Below are positions 54,301 to 64,000 of a stretch of DNA of 64,000 nucleotides, one piece after another (the first letter of the stretch is position 1; the number at the start of each line of letters is the position of its first letter). The stretch is from Dirofilaria immitis (Eukaryota; Nematoda; Chromadorea; Rhabditida; Onchocercidae). The stretch covers positions 682,001 to 746,000 of the forward strand of contig JAKNDB010000110.1 of assembly GCA_024305405.1 (NCBI GenBank), in the 5' to 3' direction. A program made the position numbers and the translations under genes. The notes under the pieces were generated by a model, which saw only the letters and a list, made by a program, of their open reading frames with translations, did not search any database and had not been told where the DNA came from.

Positions 54301-57300
54301 GAGAAATCTAAGGGTGAAAAAATAGTCAGAATACAGCACAATATTCAGCTTACCCCAACTAATCCATTCGAAATACCAATTTCATTAGAGGAATGCAAAA
54401 GCATGCAATAACCCTTCTAGCGAAAAAAAAATAAAACATGCATTTAACAAGGCGTTTTCTCGCAACTCTATTTTTAAAACAAATATAAATATATATATAT
54501 TTTGAAGTTTTTGTTGAGCTGGAATGCTTGCTTATATATGCTCCTTCTACGATCAATAACACAATTAGCCAATATTTAAAAAGATCGTTTACTGTAGTAA
54601 ATGCCTAAACATATTCCGTTTCTTAAAATTTCTACAGCTCTGTGAGTAGCAAATGTGAAGTTGTACTGAGCCAGGATAGGAATTTAATAACTGACTAATA
54701 AAGAAGCAAATGAGCACAACACTCAAATCGTAACATAATAAAAGCAGAGTATCCAGAATATGTTTCCAGAAACTTCAAAATAGATTGTTATTTAAAATCT
54801 TATTTAGCACCTGCTACATGTTAAAAATTTGATACAGAAGCAAAAAAAATTCTTCCTTCCTTTAGCTGTTGGGCAGTTCTTCCATCGTTTCATTTGCAAA
54901 ATCAAATTCGATGTGCTAAATAAAAAAACGCAGGCATCTACTATTGAAAAGAAACTTACGCTTCCGTTTGCTTGTTCCATATCACGCTAAATAAAATATT
55001 GAACGTTTCAAGCAAAGAAATACTATTTTTCTTCGGATTTACTATTATTTTATAAAAATCTCCGCAATGTTAACCTGAAACACGGAATGACGATTCTGAT
55101 ACTTTGGCCGTTGGCTGGCTGGAAGATGTCGACAGATTGGATCGATGTCTGTCGAATGAATGTACTCATCTTCTAAAAAATCATATAAATATGTCATCGA
55201 TCAGTTTGAATTAAGGGTTTTTTCAGTTCTATATGCAAATTACTGAATCGGATTAGTAATGTCCATACTTGTACAAATCATAAAGCTCAAGCTCTTAGTA
55301 CGATGAACTCGATGTCAGAAAGCCTAACTTCAACCGAAATGTCATGCCATGTTCTTAGTTGATTTCAACTGTAGTCTTTCACCCTTATACACATTAATAT
55401 TTAAAAAGCAGCCAAGTGGAACATTAATTAATTGATATCACTAACGTATTGGCCTCAACAATTTATTTCAATATTTGCAAAACACTTTTGTGCTCCGTTA
55501 TGTTGAGACTGAAGACAGAAAGCGAAAGATCATAACTGCCATAAATATAAAAAGAAAAAATAGAAAAACAATCTTACTTAAAAGTAACGCTATTAGATAA
55601 ACAGCATTAGACCAAAGATGGTGGCCAAACTCGCATGGGCTGGCTGGATAAAAATCTTGAGAATTCGGTTCCATTCTTTCGTCATACATGTGTTCTTCAT
55701 CAATAATATAGCATTCTGGCATCACCAAATATGATGCTGAAGATGAAACTCCGCATCACATACCTTGCATCAATTTTCAATTAATAACATATATCTTCAA
55801 GATTACATATTTCATTTTTTTCTCGTAAAACGAATTATACCACATTTTAACACATTACACTACAATAAACAGCTGACGTTCTACTATTAAGTATTAAAAC
55901 AAACCAATATTAAAATATCAATTAATAGTAAGACAAACTTTTCTCATTCGAAACAAGCATATCTTTGGTTTTTTGCCAATAAGAATTAGATAATTTTCGT
56001 TCTCCACGAAGATGAGCTAAATAACACAGAAATAAAAATCGAGATCATTAAAACATACGTATTATACGTATATTAAATGCCTATACACAAAAATACCAGT
56101 GATTGCAATATATGCGAAGAAAACAGGAAATTGACATTCGATATTTTGGAAACGTGATGTTTCATGCTCATCGTAATACTGCTTTGAAGCATCTTCAAGT
56201 TCAGTATGATAACCATCCCGAAGAAATCTGAAAAAAATTCATTTTGCAAGAGCAAAGACAAATGCATTAACCAACAGGAAAAAGTTCTTCACATCATATA
56301 AAGAAATACCACAATACAATATATTTTAAAGAACTCTGATGCTAAGATACCTCTTTAATCCATATCGACCTTCCAGACGTCGAATACATTTGTTAAAGGT
56401 TTTTTCATATAGTTGAGTATCATGTGTAGCAAAAGCTGGCCATCCTATTGATAACAGCAGTGCAGCATCAGTATTCTGTAACAGTCCCAAATCATTTTTA
56501 ATTCCATACATTAAGTATGCTGATTTTAAATCCATTAACTGTTTACCTTCGAATTGCTTTCCTCGGCAAAATCGTTTCAAAAGTAGTACGATTTCTATTA
56601 TGTCCATCAATATCAACATATATTACAGATGAACTAGTTCCAGCCGTTCCATAAAGGTTAAAACCATTTATTGCTTCCAACGCAGCCTGCAAAGAATAGC
56701 TCACAATACAGGTGAGTAATAAATCCTAACATCTTTAAAAAGTTAGGACTATACATTGATTGTTAAAACAGTTAAGATTTGATGAAACCTCAAATATTTT
56801 TGCAAGTATTGTGTGCGTAATAATTATTGAAAGATTTTCCATCTTATTTACATAGTTGAGTACATACCATTAAAAAAAATCAAAAAGTAACCAAAACGCA
56901 CTTTCACCATGCCAAGACTGCTAGCATGAAGTTCGCGTTCACCAACATTATATCTCGAACCTATTTCCCACATACCAAAATCTGGTGTACGATATGTTCG
57001 TTCGATATAGAAAACAAGATTCTGGACAAAACAGACTTCATCATGCGTGTAAATTACCTGTTAAAAATCCTTGACTGAGAATTGTAATAGCAAAATCGAA
57101 GCATGACTTAAATTACCAGAAGTAATTAAGATAAAGATAAATTACTAAACCACTGGGATTACTAAGGTAAAAGTAAATTGTTCACTTGACTTTCTCTATT
57201 TAAGAGACCTAATCTATTTCGAAAGGAACATGCAAGCAAATAATTCCCCTTTAATGGTTCATTTCAGTTAATGCCAGCCGAATGATGCTCTCTTTCTTCC

Positions 57301-58861
57301 ATTAAATAATAATTCAGCAAAGAGCACACATGAAAATAGAAAGCAGTGAGATATAATGTTAAAAAAATGAATTCAAACAAGAACGCATAAGCAAAGATAC
57401 CTGAATACCAGCTGCAGTCATTTGAACCAAAGCCAAGAGATATAATGCAATAAGATCCATTTGTAAGTGTCCATATTTCTGAAATTTGCAACGTCTACAA
57501 AAACGGAAATAAAAACGAGAGAAGCATGGAGTAAGAAATCAACAAAACAAAAAGCCGATCGTATTTTATGCTTCTCACATGAACTATAATTTTTTTTTCG
57601 GCAACCTGAATCTCGCTGCTGTAAATCGAAAGCAGCAATATGAATACTAAAATTTTTTTTTAAATCTCTAAAATTCTGTAAACAAAATGTTTTAGTATTT
57701 CCGACCATACTTTTTCGTTCGGTGTCGGAAGAACCATGCCTGTGTGCAAATCAAAGCGTGCATGTAAAGAGAATTCTGGTGAAATATTTTCTTTGAAATG
57801 ATTGAGCTGAAAGATAATAAATAAAAAATCGGATATTCACTAAACAGCAAAATGTCAAAATTTTTTGAAAATTTTCGAAGGAATTAAATCAAATCTAAAA
57901 TACAACGATTTCTGGAATTCCATTTCTTATTAAACAATGAATTTTATTTTGCTGAGGTATTCTGATAAATGTTTACTGCGATGAAATATAAAAACTACTT
58001 TTTATTGCTAAAAATGTACAAACTGCGAAAGAGTAAAGAGAAAATAAACTATCATTCTTTCCACCCTCTTATTTCGAGATTTCAAGTCAATAATTTTGAT
58101 CGTATAACATACGTTATCAAGTTGTTGCATCCAGCAAAACATAATTCCTCGCATCGCTTTCACTGCCGATTGCCTTAATTCCGTTTGTCGTCCTCGATCG
58201 TCGTCCAGTCGCCTGTAAAATTTAAAGAAGTAATATTTTTTGGACCAGATATATAATTTACTAAAATTTAATGCTGCTGTGTCCCTACTTCCTATTTTTA
58301 TATAAGAGATCATTAATTAAAAAAGCAGTGAAATTACTTATAAGCAATAGAACAAGTCCAACATGCCAAAGCACAATAGATGCTATCTTTGACAAAGCCA
58401 ATTTCGCGATTCTTAGAATATCGTGGAAATAATCCGCTAGTTACACTTTGATGCTTCAATATAAGTTTCTGCACTACAATAGAATAAATATAAACAGTAT
58501 TTAAAAGAAAATGACTATTCAAATTTTATCTTCATTGTCTTGGAACTTACTCTGATTTCACTCAGAAAAGAAATAAAATATTTGAAAGAAATTTTTTTAG
58601 AATTTCCACGAATATTCTAACAGCATTCCTTTCACTTCTTTTCAATAGATATGATAAGAAAAAGAAAAACATATCAACGCCTAAAATATTATCTTTCACA
58701 ATATACCAACCTAAGTAATAGACGCTATCCACTTTGTCATATGCAGTACGAACAACTAATGGTTGCAACTGACTAACTGATGTCAGATATGCTTGCGTTA
58801 AACGTCTCAAATGTGTATTTGTATTGCGACGTTTTCGGTATCGCCTTTTATAACTCAACAT
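48302..58861 (-). CDS. phkb: Phosphorylase b kinase regulatory subunit beta
   Basis: Twenty-seven exons (high to low): 58861-58711, 58473-58338, 58212-58113, 57806-57711, 57478-57401, 57057-56902, 56686-56547, 56475-56351, 56227-56097, 56016-55939, 55736-55578, 55172-55075, 54986-54960, 54091-53942, 53781-53593, 53182-53010, 52582-52427, 52154-52019, 51900-51752, 51568-51389, 51268-51098, 50393-50300, 50026-49897, 49735-49628, 49461-49387, 49216-49088 and 48448-48302, about 1154 residues. This is the regulatory subunit of the kinase that activates glycogen phosphorylase. Diagnostic beta-subunit stretches are [113 protein letters not shown] and [12 protein letters not shown]. It ends GCLMS, a CaaX prenylation box. 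Exons 7, 16 and 21 are each exactly one base short. Confidence 0.96.
48520..48938 (+). pseudogene. ppdK: Wolbachia-type ppdK fragment (nuclear insertion)
   Basis: The plus strand encodes pieces of bacterial pyruvate, phosphate dikinase: MPSVYE, then [39 protein letters not shown], then an open stretch with [20 protein letters not shown] and [19 protein letters not shown]. This spans the end of the nucleotide-binding domain, the linker and the start of the swivelling phosphohistidine domain; the catalytic histidine motif and C-terminal domain are absent. Frame lesions include a tandem 7-bp duplication (48565-48571 and 48572-48578) and a one-base loss near 48611. PPDK is used by filarial Wolbachia in place of pyruvate kinase and is not an animal gene, so this is a nuclear Wolbachia transfer. 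It lies antisense inside the last intron (48449-49087) of the phosphorylase kinase beta gene. Confidence 0.93.
53287..53323. repeat. Perfect 16-bp inverted repeat, 5-nt loop
   Basis: Left arm 53287-53302 (CGTATGCATCGTAATT) and right arm 53308-53323 are exact reverse complements around AGATA, inside the intron between phosphorylase kinase beta exons 15 and 16. Confidence 0.85.
54960..54986 (-). other. 27-nt microexon of the phosphorylase kinase beta gene
   Basis: CGT to AGC, encoding RDMEQANGS, is flanked by TTATTTAG and GTAAGT and is in phase 0 on both sides. Skipping it leaves the reading frame intact, so it may be alternatively spliced. Confidence 0.65.
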
Positions 58862-60609
58862 TTGGTCTTGAAATTACTTTCCCGAAAAATATACCGCTCT
58901 TCCAAGATTTTTCGGGGATAATATATTCCTGAAGAAGTGTTTATTATTTAGATAAAAAATGCAAATCATCATACGAGACAAACGCGTGACTACCAATAGC
59001 ATAGAACGTAATTTTGGTATAATATGGATAACTGAATGCAAAACAGAGGGAGAAGACTCACGATTTCGCGGATAATCGAATTCACGGGGAACTCGTGATT
59101 TCGTAGACTGTCATTTCCAAATTTGCCATCGTTTTACATAGAATTATGACTGATTTTTCTCAATGCCTATTGAATACCATAAGCGGCGAATGGCTTGAAA
59201 AGTTCGAAAATAATTTGTTAAAATCCTCCCCTCCCTCCACCCCCGCTTACATCCCCAGTTTAAAAGTCAAATAAGAAAGAACTATGCGTTCACCTATCCC
59301 AACAGCAACCAATCATTCGTTTCAAGAATTCGGTGATTGGAAAATATTCAATTTTTAAAAGTTTGCATGGTTTTTATTTTTTCTTATGGCTAACAATTTT
59401 ACATAACTTTAATTTTCGAAATGTGCAAAACATCCTGAATTATATCCAATGAAACTACTGCGTAATTCCTTAGGATACCCAAAATTTTTTGGAATGTCCG
59501 AAAATTTAAATTTTATTTCATTAACAAATTGATCTCATAGAATATTCATCTAATCTTGAGGATATATATATTCCGGAAAGATTCCTTTGTTATTTTATTG
59601 AATGCAAAAATGAAATGTGATTTCATATTTCAGATGAGATTTGGGAATTTAGTTTGTAACGCTTTTAAAAGTAAAATTTGAAATGTGTAGAAATCGGAAA
59701 CTTAAAAGGTTACAGGTTAGGTTAAAAAACAAAAAGGTTAGGAAATTTTCTCCAGCAATTCCGAAAAACCTCAATTTTCCAGGCCTTTCTGCAAAAAAGG
59801 TCTATTGATCATTAAAACATCTATGCTCACAATTTCTATGATTTTTCCAGCATAATAATCACTGAAATATTCGAGCCAGTTTTTTATTTTATTCTGTTTT
59901 GCCCTGGATTCATCCCGGATGATCAGCTTGTCGTAGAATCATTCCAAATAGATCAATTTGTGCTGGAATCACCTGATTATATTCCTCTATTATGGAATCA
60001 TGTCGAATCCTTTCTTCATGTCTATTATATTTGCAAGATTTTCTTCCAAATCAAACACTTCGTTCTTCCTCTTTTCGAATACCATTTGATCATCTGTTTG
60101 CTTCTAATGAAACATAGATAGTGACGAAGAAAGGAAAAGAAACTTGGGTAATTAATTTGACTGTTTTAACAAAAAGGAAGAATAAATGAATTTCTTCTTG
60201 CTCGAAATGACAAAGGGAGTGAGAGAAGGAAAGAAAACAAATAAATAAATTAATCCTTCAAAAATAAAAAACAAAAAAGAAAAAAATTGGGATGAAATCA
60301 TATTCTGTGAAAGCTCGCAATTTTTCAATTGTTTTAAAAACTGGTCGTCTGCACTGAAGTTTGATGGAATGGTAAACAGCAGCAAATGGTTGTCTTTCGA
60401 TGAAATCTCCTAGAAGACATTTTTTCTTTTTTATTCTAGCAAGACAAAATTTTCTATTGATTTTCATCCTCATTTCTCCCTTTTCCATTTATTTATTTTT
60501 GCCTCTTTCTCTCTCTTTTCTTTCATAAATTTTATCATTTTCATGGCCTACTTTATTTTAAAATAATCCCATAAAAATTGTTTCTTTTTCCAAATTATTA
60601 CAAAAAAAT
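58862..60609. other. Spacer upstream of the phosphorylase kinase beta gene
   Basis: Promoter-side flank of the minus-strand gene; the sequence just before its ATG (ATTTCAAGACCAA) could serve as a trans-splice acceptor. A C-rich tract lies at about 59224-59257. No coding exon recognised. Confidence 0.4.
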
Positions 60610-60624
60610 GAGAGAGAGAGAGAG

Positions 60625-60655
<31 letters not shown>
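60610..60655. repeat. Compound (GA)n(TG)n microsatellite
   Basis: About eight GA units followed by about fifteen TG units. Confidence 0.95.
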
Positions 60656-60657
<2 letters not shown>

Positions 60658-63600
60658 AAAGGAAGGAAGAAAAACAATAAATTTTATTTTTGCTCAATAA
60701 GAATAACGAATTTATGGAGAAGTGAGATTACAATAAATTGTATTAAAAATAAACAGTGATAATCTTTAATGATTTCAGATTTTTTCCTGAACAGATTTTT
60801 TTGTTCATTCCGATGGATAATTCAATTTGGAATTATTCTCTGAGTAAAGAACTGATCTTTGATCCATGTATAACTGGATCCTTTCTTTTCCCGTCAACAA
60901 ATTTCAAACGAATATACTTATTAAATATTGAGATTAAATAGTTTTGAAAAAATTCAGGAAAAATATTATAGATAGTGGATCATAATTAAAATGTAATTTA
61001 TTCGCTATATATATGTCGATGAAATAAAAACAAGAAAATATGAAGTAATAAATTAGAAATAAAATATTTGATAATTTCCCAGAATTCATATAAAAGGACG
61101 ATACTCATACAGTTCCTGATACAATTATAGACGAGAAATTGAAAGATATAAATTAAAGCGATAAATGATGGTGATAAAGATAAATTTTACGGAAAAAAAT
61201 ATTTTAGAATGAACTCAACGTATAAAGATGACAAATATTTTGGATATCGGAACATGCTAACATTTTCCATTCGGTGAAAGACCAATATCAAATACATTAT
61301 AAGCTCGATTTCAAAATCATTAAAATACGAAGCATATTTGCAGAAAAACTTTCATGATTGCCACCAATTATTTTATTAATCCTTAAAATGTAATTATGAT
61401 CACCAATAATCATCTTATTGAACTTTAAGGTATTAAAAGGCATAAAGTTATTATAATATGAAGTTTCTTTCGACAGTTCTTTTAATTAAATTTTTTTCCC
61501 TCCTATATCTTTTCCTGTTTGCATTCATTTTCCTGAATGTTTGCTTTTTCATCGAGAAATAAAATGAAAGATCAAAAATTTGATAATTATGGAATGAAAC
61601 GAACCTATTCTCGGAAACTCCAAGCAGATCATTAATTAATCATCGTTCATTTATTGATTTAGGTAAGTCAATTAAAAAGGATATAAATTAACGAACTATC
61701 TTAATAACAGCAATAGATAAAGTTTTTTTTTTTCTTTTTAATATAAAACTGTGCTCGTTTCCTATTCACCGTGTATAATGCATACATGTATAGGTCAGCT
61801 ATACGATACATAAGATAAATGTTATTAGCGTTTTCGAAACATTCCCTGTACAACTGTCGATTGTGCAAAAGACCAAAAAAAGGAAAAAAAATTGAAATCA
61901 TTCATTCGAACAGATCTGCCGCATTAAACAACAACATAAATTCATCATTTAAAAATTTTGAAAAAGTTTCTAAAAAAGAAAATAAATTTAGGAGAGGAAA
62001 AAGTGAAAAAGAATACTTTCTCTTTCACTTCTTCAAGTTTAAATGTAAGACTAATTAAAGCAAAAATAATGCGAGAAGAGAACCATTGATTCAATTCTTA
62101 TTAATAATAATTCAGAACTATCATTATTTGATTAATCCATAATTCACATTATATTCTGTTGAAAAGGATTTCATTGTCTTTTTCTTTAAGGATGTGAAAA
62201 CGTTAAAATCGTTTACACATCTGGAGAATCCTCTACTAAATACTTTTTCTTAGTATTTCATCATATAGAAATTCTAGATAGTTAAAGCTAATGAAATCAA
62301 ATTTACAAACTTTAAAAGTCAAAAGAAAATCTTCATAGTTTGAACCTCTAATTCCAGATATTAATATTTAATTTCTATGAGTGTTACGAAGATCGTTATG
62401 AATCGGATATAATTAAGAATTCTGAATGTGAAGTATTAGGGGTTGATACGACGTTATCACTGAATAAAATATACATTAATAAATGAAAGATTAGATGGAA
62501 GCATGAGTTGTTTTCAGAACTGCAGAAAAATTAAATCAGTTTCAGTTCGAATATAGAAGAATAATTGTTTGATTTACATATTCTATAAAACATACTTCGG
62601 AAAAATATATTTCGCAGATATTTGAACCTCCGTATTGTTACTAACATTCCAAATTTAGTCATAATTATTGCAATCATTTCATGGAATTGTCACTTTCAAT
62701 TTCGGTTTTTTTTTCACTTTTTTGTTTTCGATAAATAGATTTTAGTTCTTTCAAATGAACAATACCAAATCATCCTAATTGATAATTTAAAGCACTCAAT
62801 GAATAAATAACGAGAAATATTCTAAATTTCTTGATTTATATATAATTAATCGAAATGACTTAAGCTAAGATAAAAGATTGCAATCAAATAATTTCATGTT
62901 ATTACAAAATCGATTTATTTCATGAGAAATATCTGAAGTGGACGCTTAGACAAGAATTATTTGTAAGATTCAACAATAACATATTAATTGGTAAACTGAA
63001 TAATAATAAGCAGTGTCAAATTGTCAAGTTGATCAGCATTTAATTTCACTTTTATATGTTGGTCTTATCAAGTCATTGCCAGTAAATAGATACTTTTGCA
63101 CTATCACAAAGAATATAAATTCTCTGCTATAATATTGCACATTACAAATAAATTACTTTAATCTTACCATTTGCTGCGTCAAATTAAACTGTGCATTATA
63201 ATTGTTCATTCAGGCGATCTCAATTCATTTTTTTTGCAGGATAGAACTAAATGACAAGATCACAGTGATCAAACATTTATCAGTGACATTATTTTATATA
63301 AAAAAGTTTTCAGATACATATAAATGGAGCAAAATATTACGAAATCAAAAAAATTTTAATCGATGTTTGTTTGTTCGATTGCTTTTCCTTTCTCTCCATT
63401 TCTTTTCAAGAAATTTTTATCCCAAATAGTGATAAAGTAACGAACAGTATCAAATTTTAGCAAATAATCTAAAACTTTTCTTTTATCAATTCGTGAAATA
63501 ATTGCAGATTAATTACGTCGTCGATAAAGTTTATTGCTCGAAGAAAATACCTTTTTTTCTTCAATTTCTATTTCATAAAAATTTCAACTATTTCATTTAC

Positions 63601-64000
63601 CATTTATTACTATAATCCGATTGCTATGAAACATCATTAAATGATAGCCTTGATTTCACCTCCAGTCTTTCAATCATTTCGTTTCCTTGTTCAAATAACA
63701 ATGCTATAATATTCATGACATGCTTAAAATCCAATTTCTTTTTTATTACTATTTGTTAGTTTCTACTGAAACAGTTCTTTATTCCTTTTTTCAACCAAGT
63801 TATATAAGTTTCGTAAGAAATTGCTTCATTTCTAACGAAGAACATAGTATTTTTGAAAAATGCCATCTATTTATTTCTATTCTAAAAAATCTTTTTCATT
63901 GCATTATGTTTCGTGCATAAAATTAACTGTTAACGATGAGTATCTAATATGGAAAAAATTTTTTTAGGAGAAAAGGAAGTAAAATGTAAGCTTAATAAGA
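60656..64000. other. AT-rich spacer, no gene recognised
   Basis: Short ORFs rich in Phe, Ile, Lys and Asn reflect base composition. I found no splice-supported exon, RNA gene, transposon or bacterial fragment. Confidence 0.45.

Noticed and set aside
59224..59345. Possible shared repeat with 42516-42580 (C/G-rich tract and a common 11-mer)
   Set aside because: The shared parts are in a different order and short; chance similarity is likely.

Overview
The window is AT-rich, intron-dense nuclear DNA of a nematode, most likely a filarial worm (Onchocercidae). The reasons are animal-type gene families split by mostly short introns with GTAAGT/GTTAGT donors and TTTCAG acceptors, large AT-rich spacers, and two degenerate fragments of Wolbachia-type bacterial genes (uvrA near 2.6 kb, ppdK near 48.7 kb). 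The host gene calls come from reading exons in frame and matching them to remembered animal orthologues; no database search was run.

Layout. 1-4.5 kb: repeats, a possible mini-ORF (minus), a uvrA fragment and two orphan coding exons. 4.6-10.6 kb (+): a plasma-membrane-type Na+/H+ exchanger (SLC9/NHX). 12.3-15.1 kb (+): a WDR54-like WD-repeat protein. 18.5-19.8 kb (+): an intact four-exon gene for a 199-residue protein I do not recognise. 19.8-27.2 kb: a gene desert. 27.2-31.9 kb (-): germ cell-less (GMCL1/Gcl) BTB protein, 12 exons. 34.1-37.5 kb (-): WASP/N-WASP, 10 exons. 41.6-47.2 kb (+): Hrs/HGS, the ESCRT-0 subunit, 17 exons. 48.3-58.9 kb (-): phosphorylase kinase beta subunit, 27 exons, ending in a CaaX box. 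The ppdK fragment sits antisense inside its last intron. 58.9-64 kb: AT-rich spacer with microsatellites.

The genes do not form one pathway. They cover ion and pH homeostasis, actin nucleation, endosomal sorting, glycogen breakdown and germ-cell or nuclear-envelope function, as expected of an ordinary stretch of nematode chromosome. No operon is evident.

Two results stand out. First, there are two independent Wolbachia-to-nucleus insertions, one of them intronic. Second, six of the conserved genes need small frame corrections, mostly exactly one missing base in or beside a homopolymer. Exon lengths in the phosphorylase kinase, Hrs and WASP genes become phase-correct when one base is restored. 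This looks like systematic homopolymer undercalling in the assembly rather than gene decay, and it would mislead automated gene prediction across the window.
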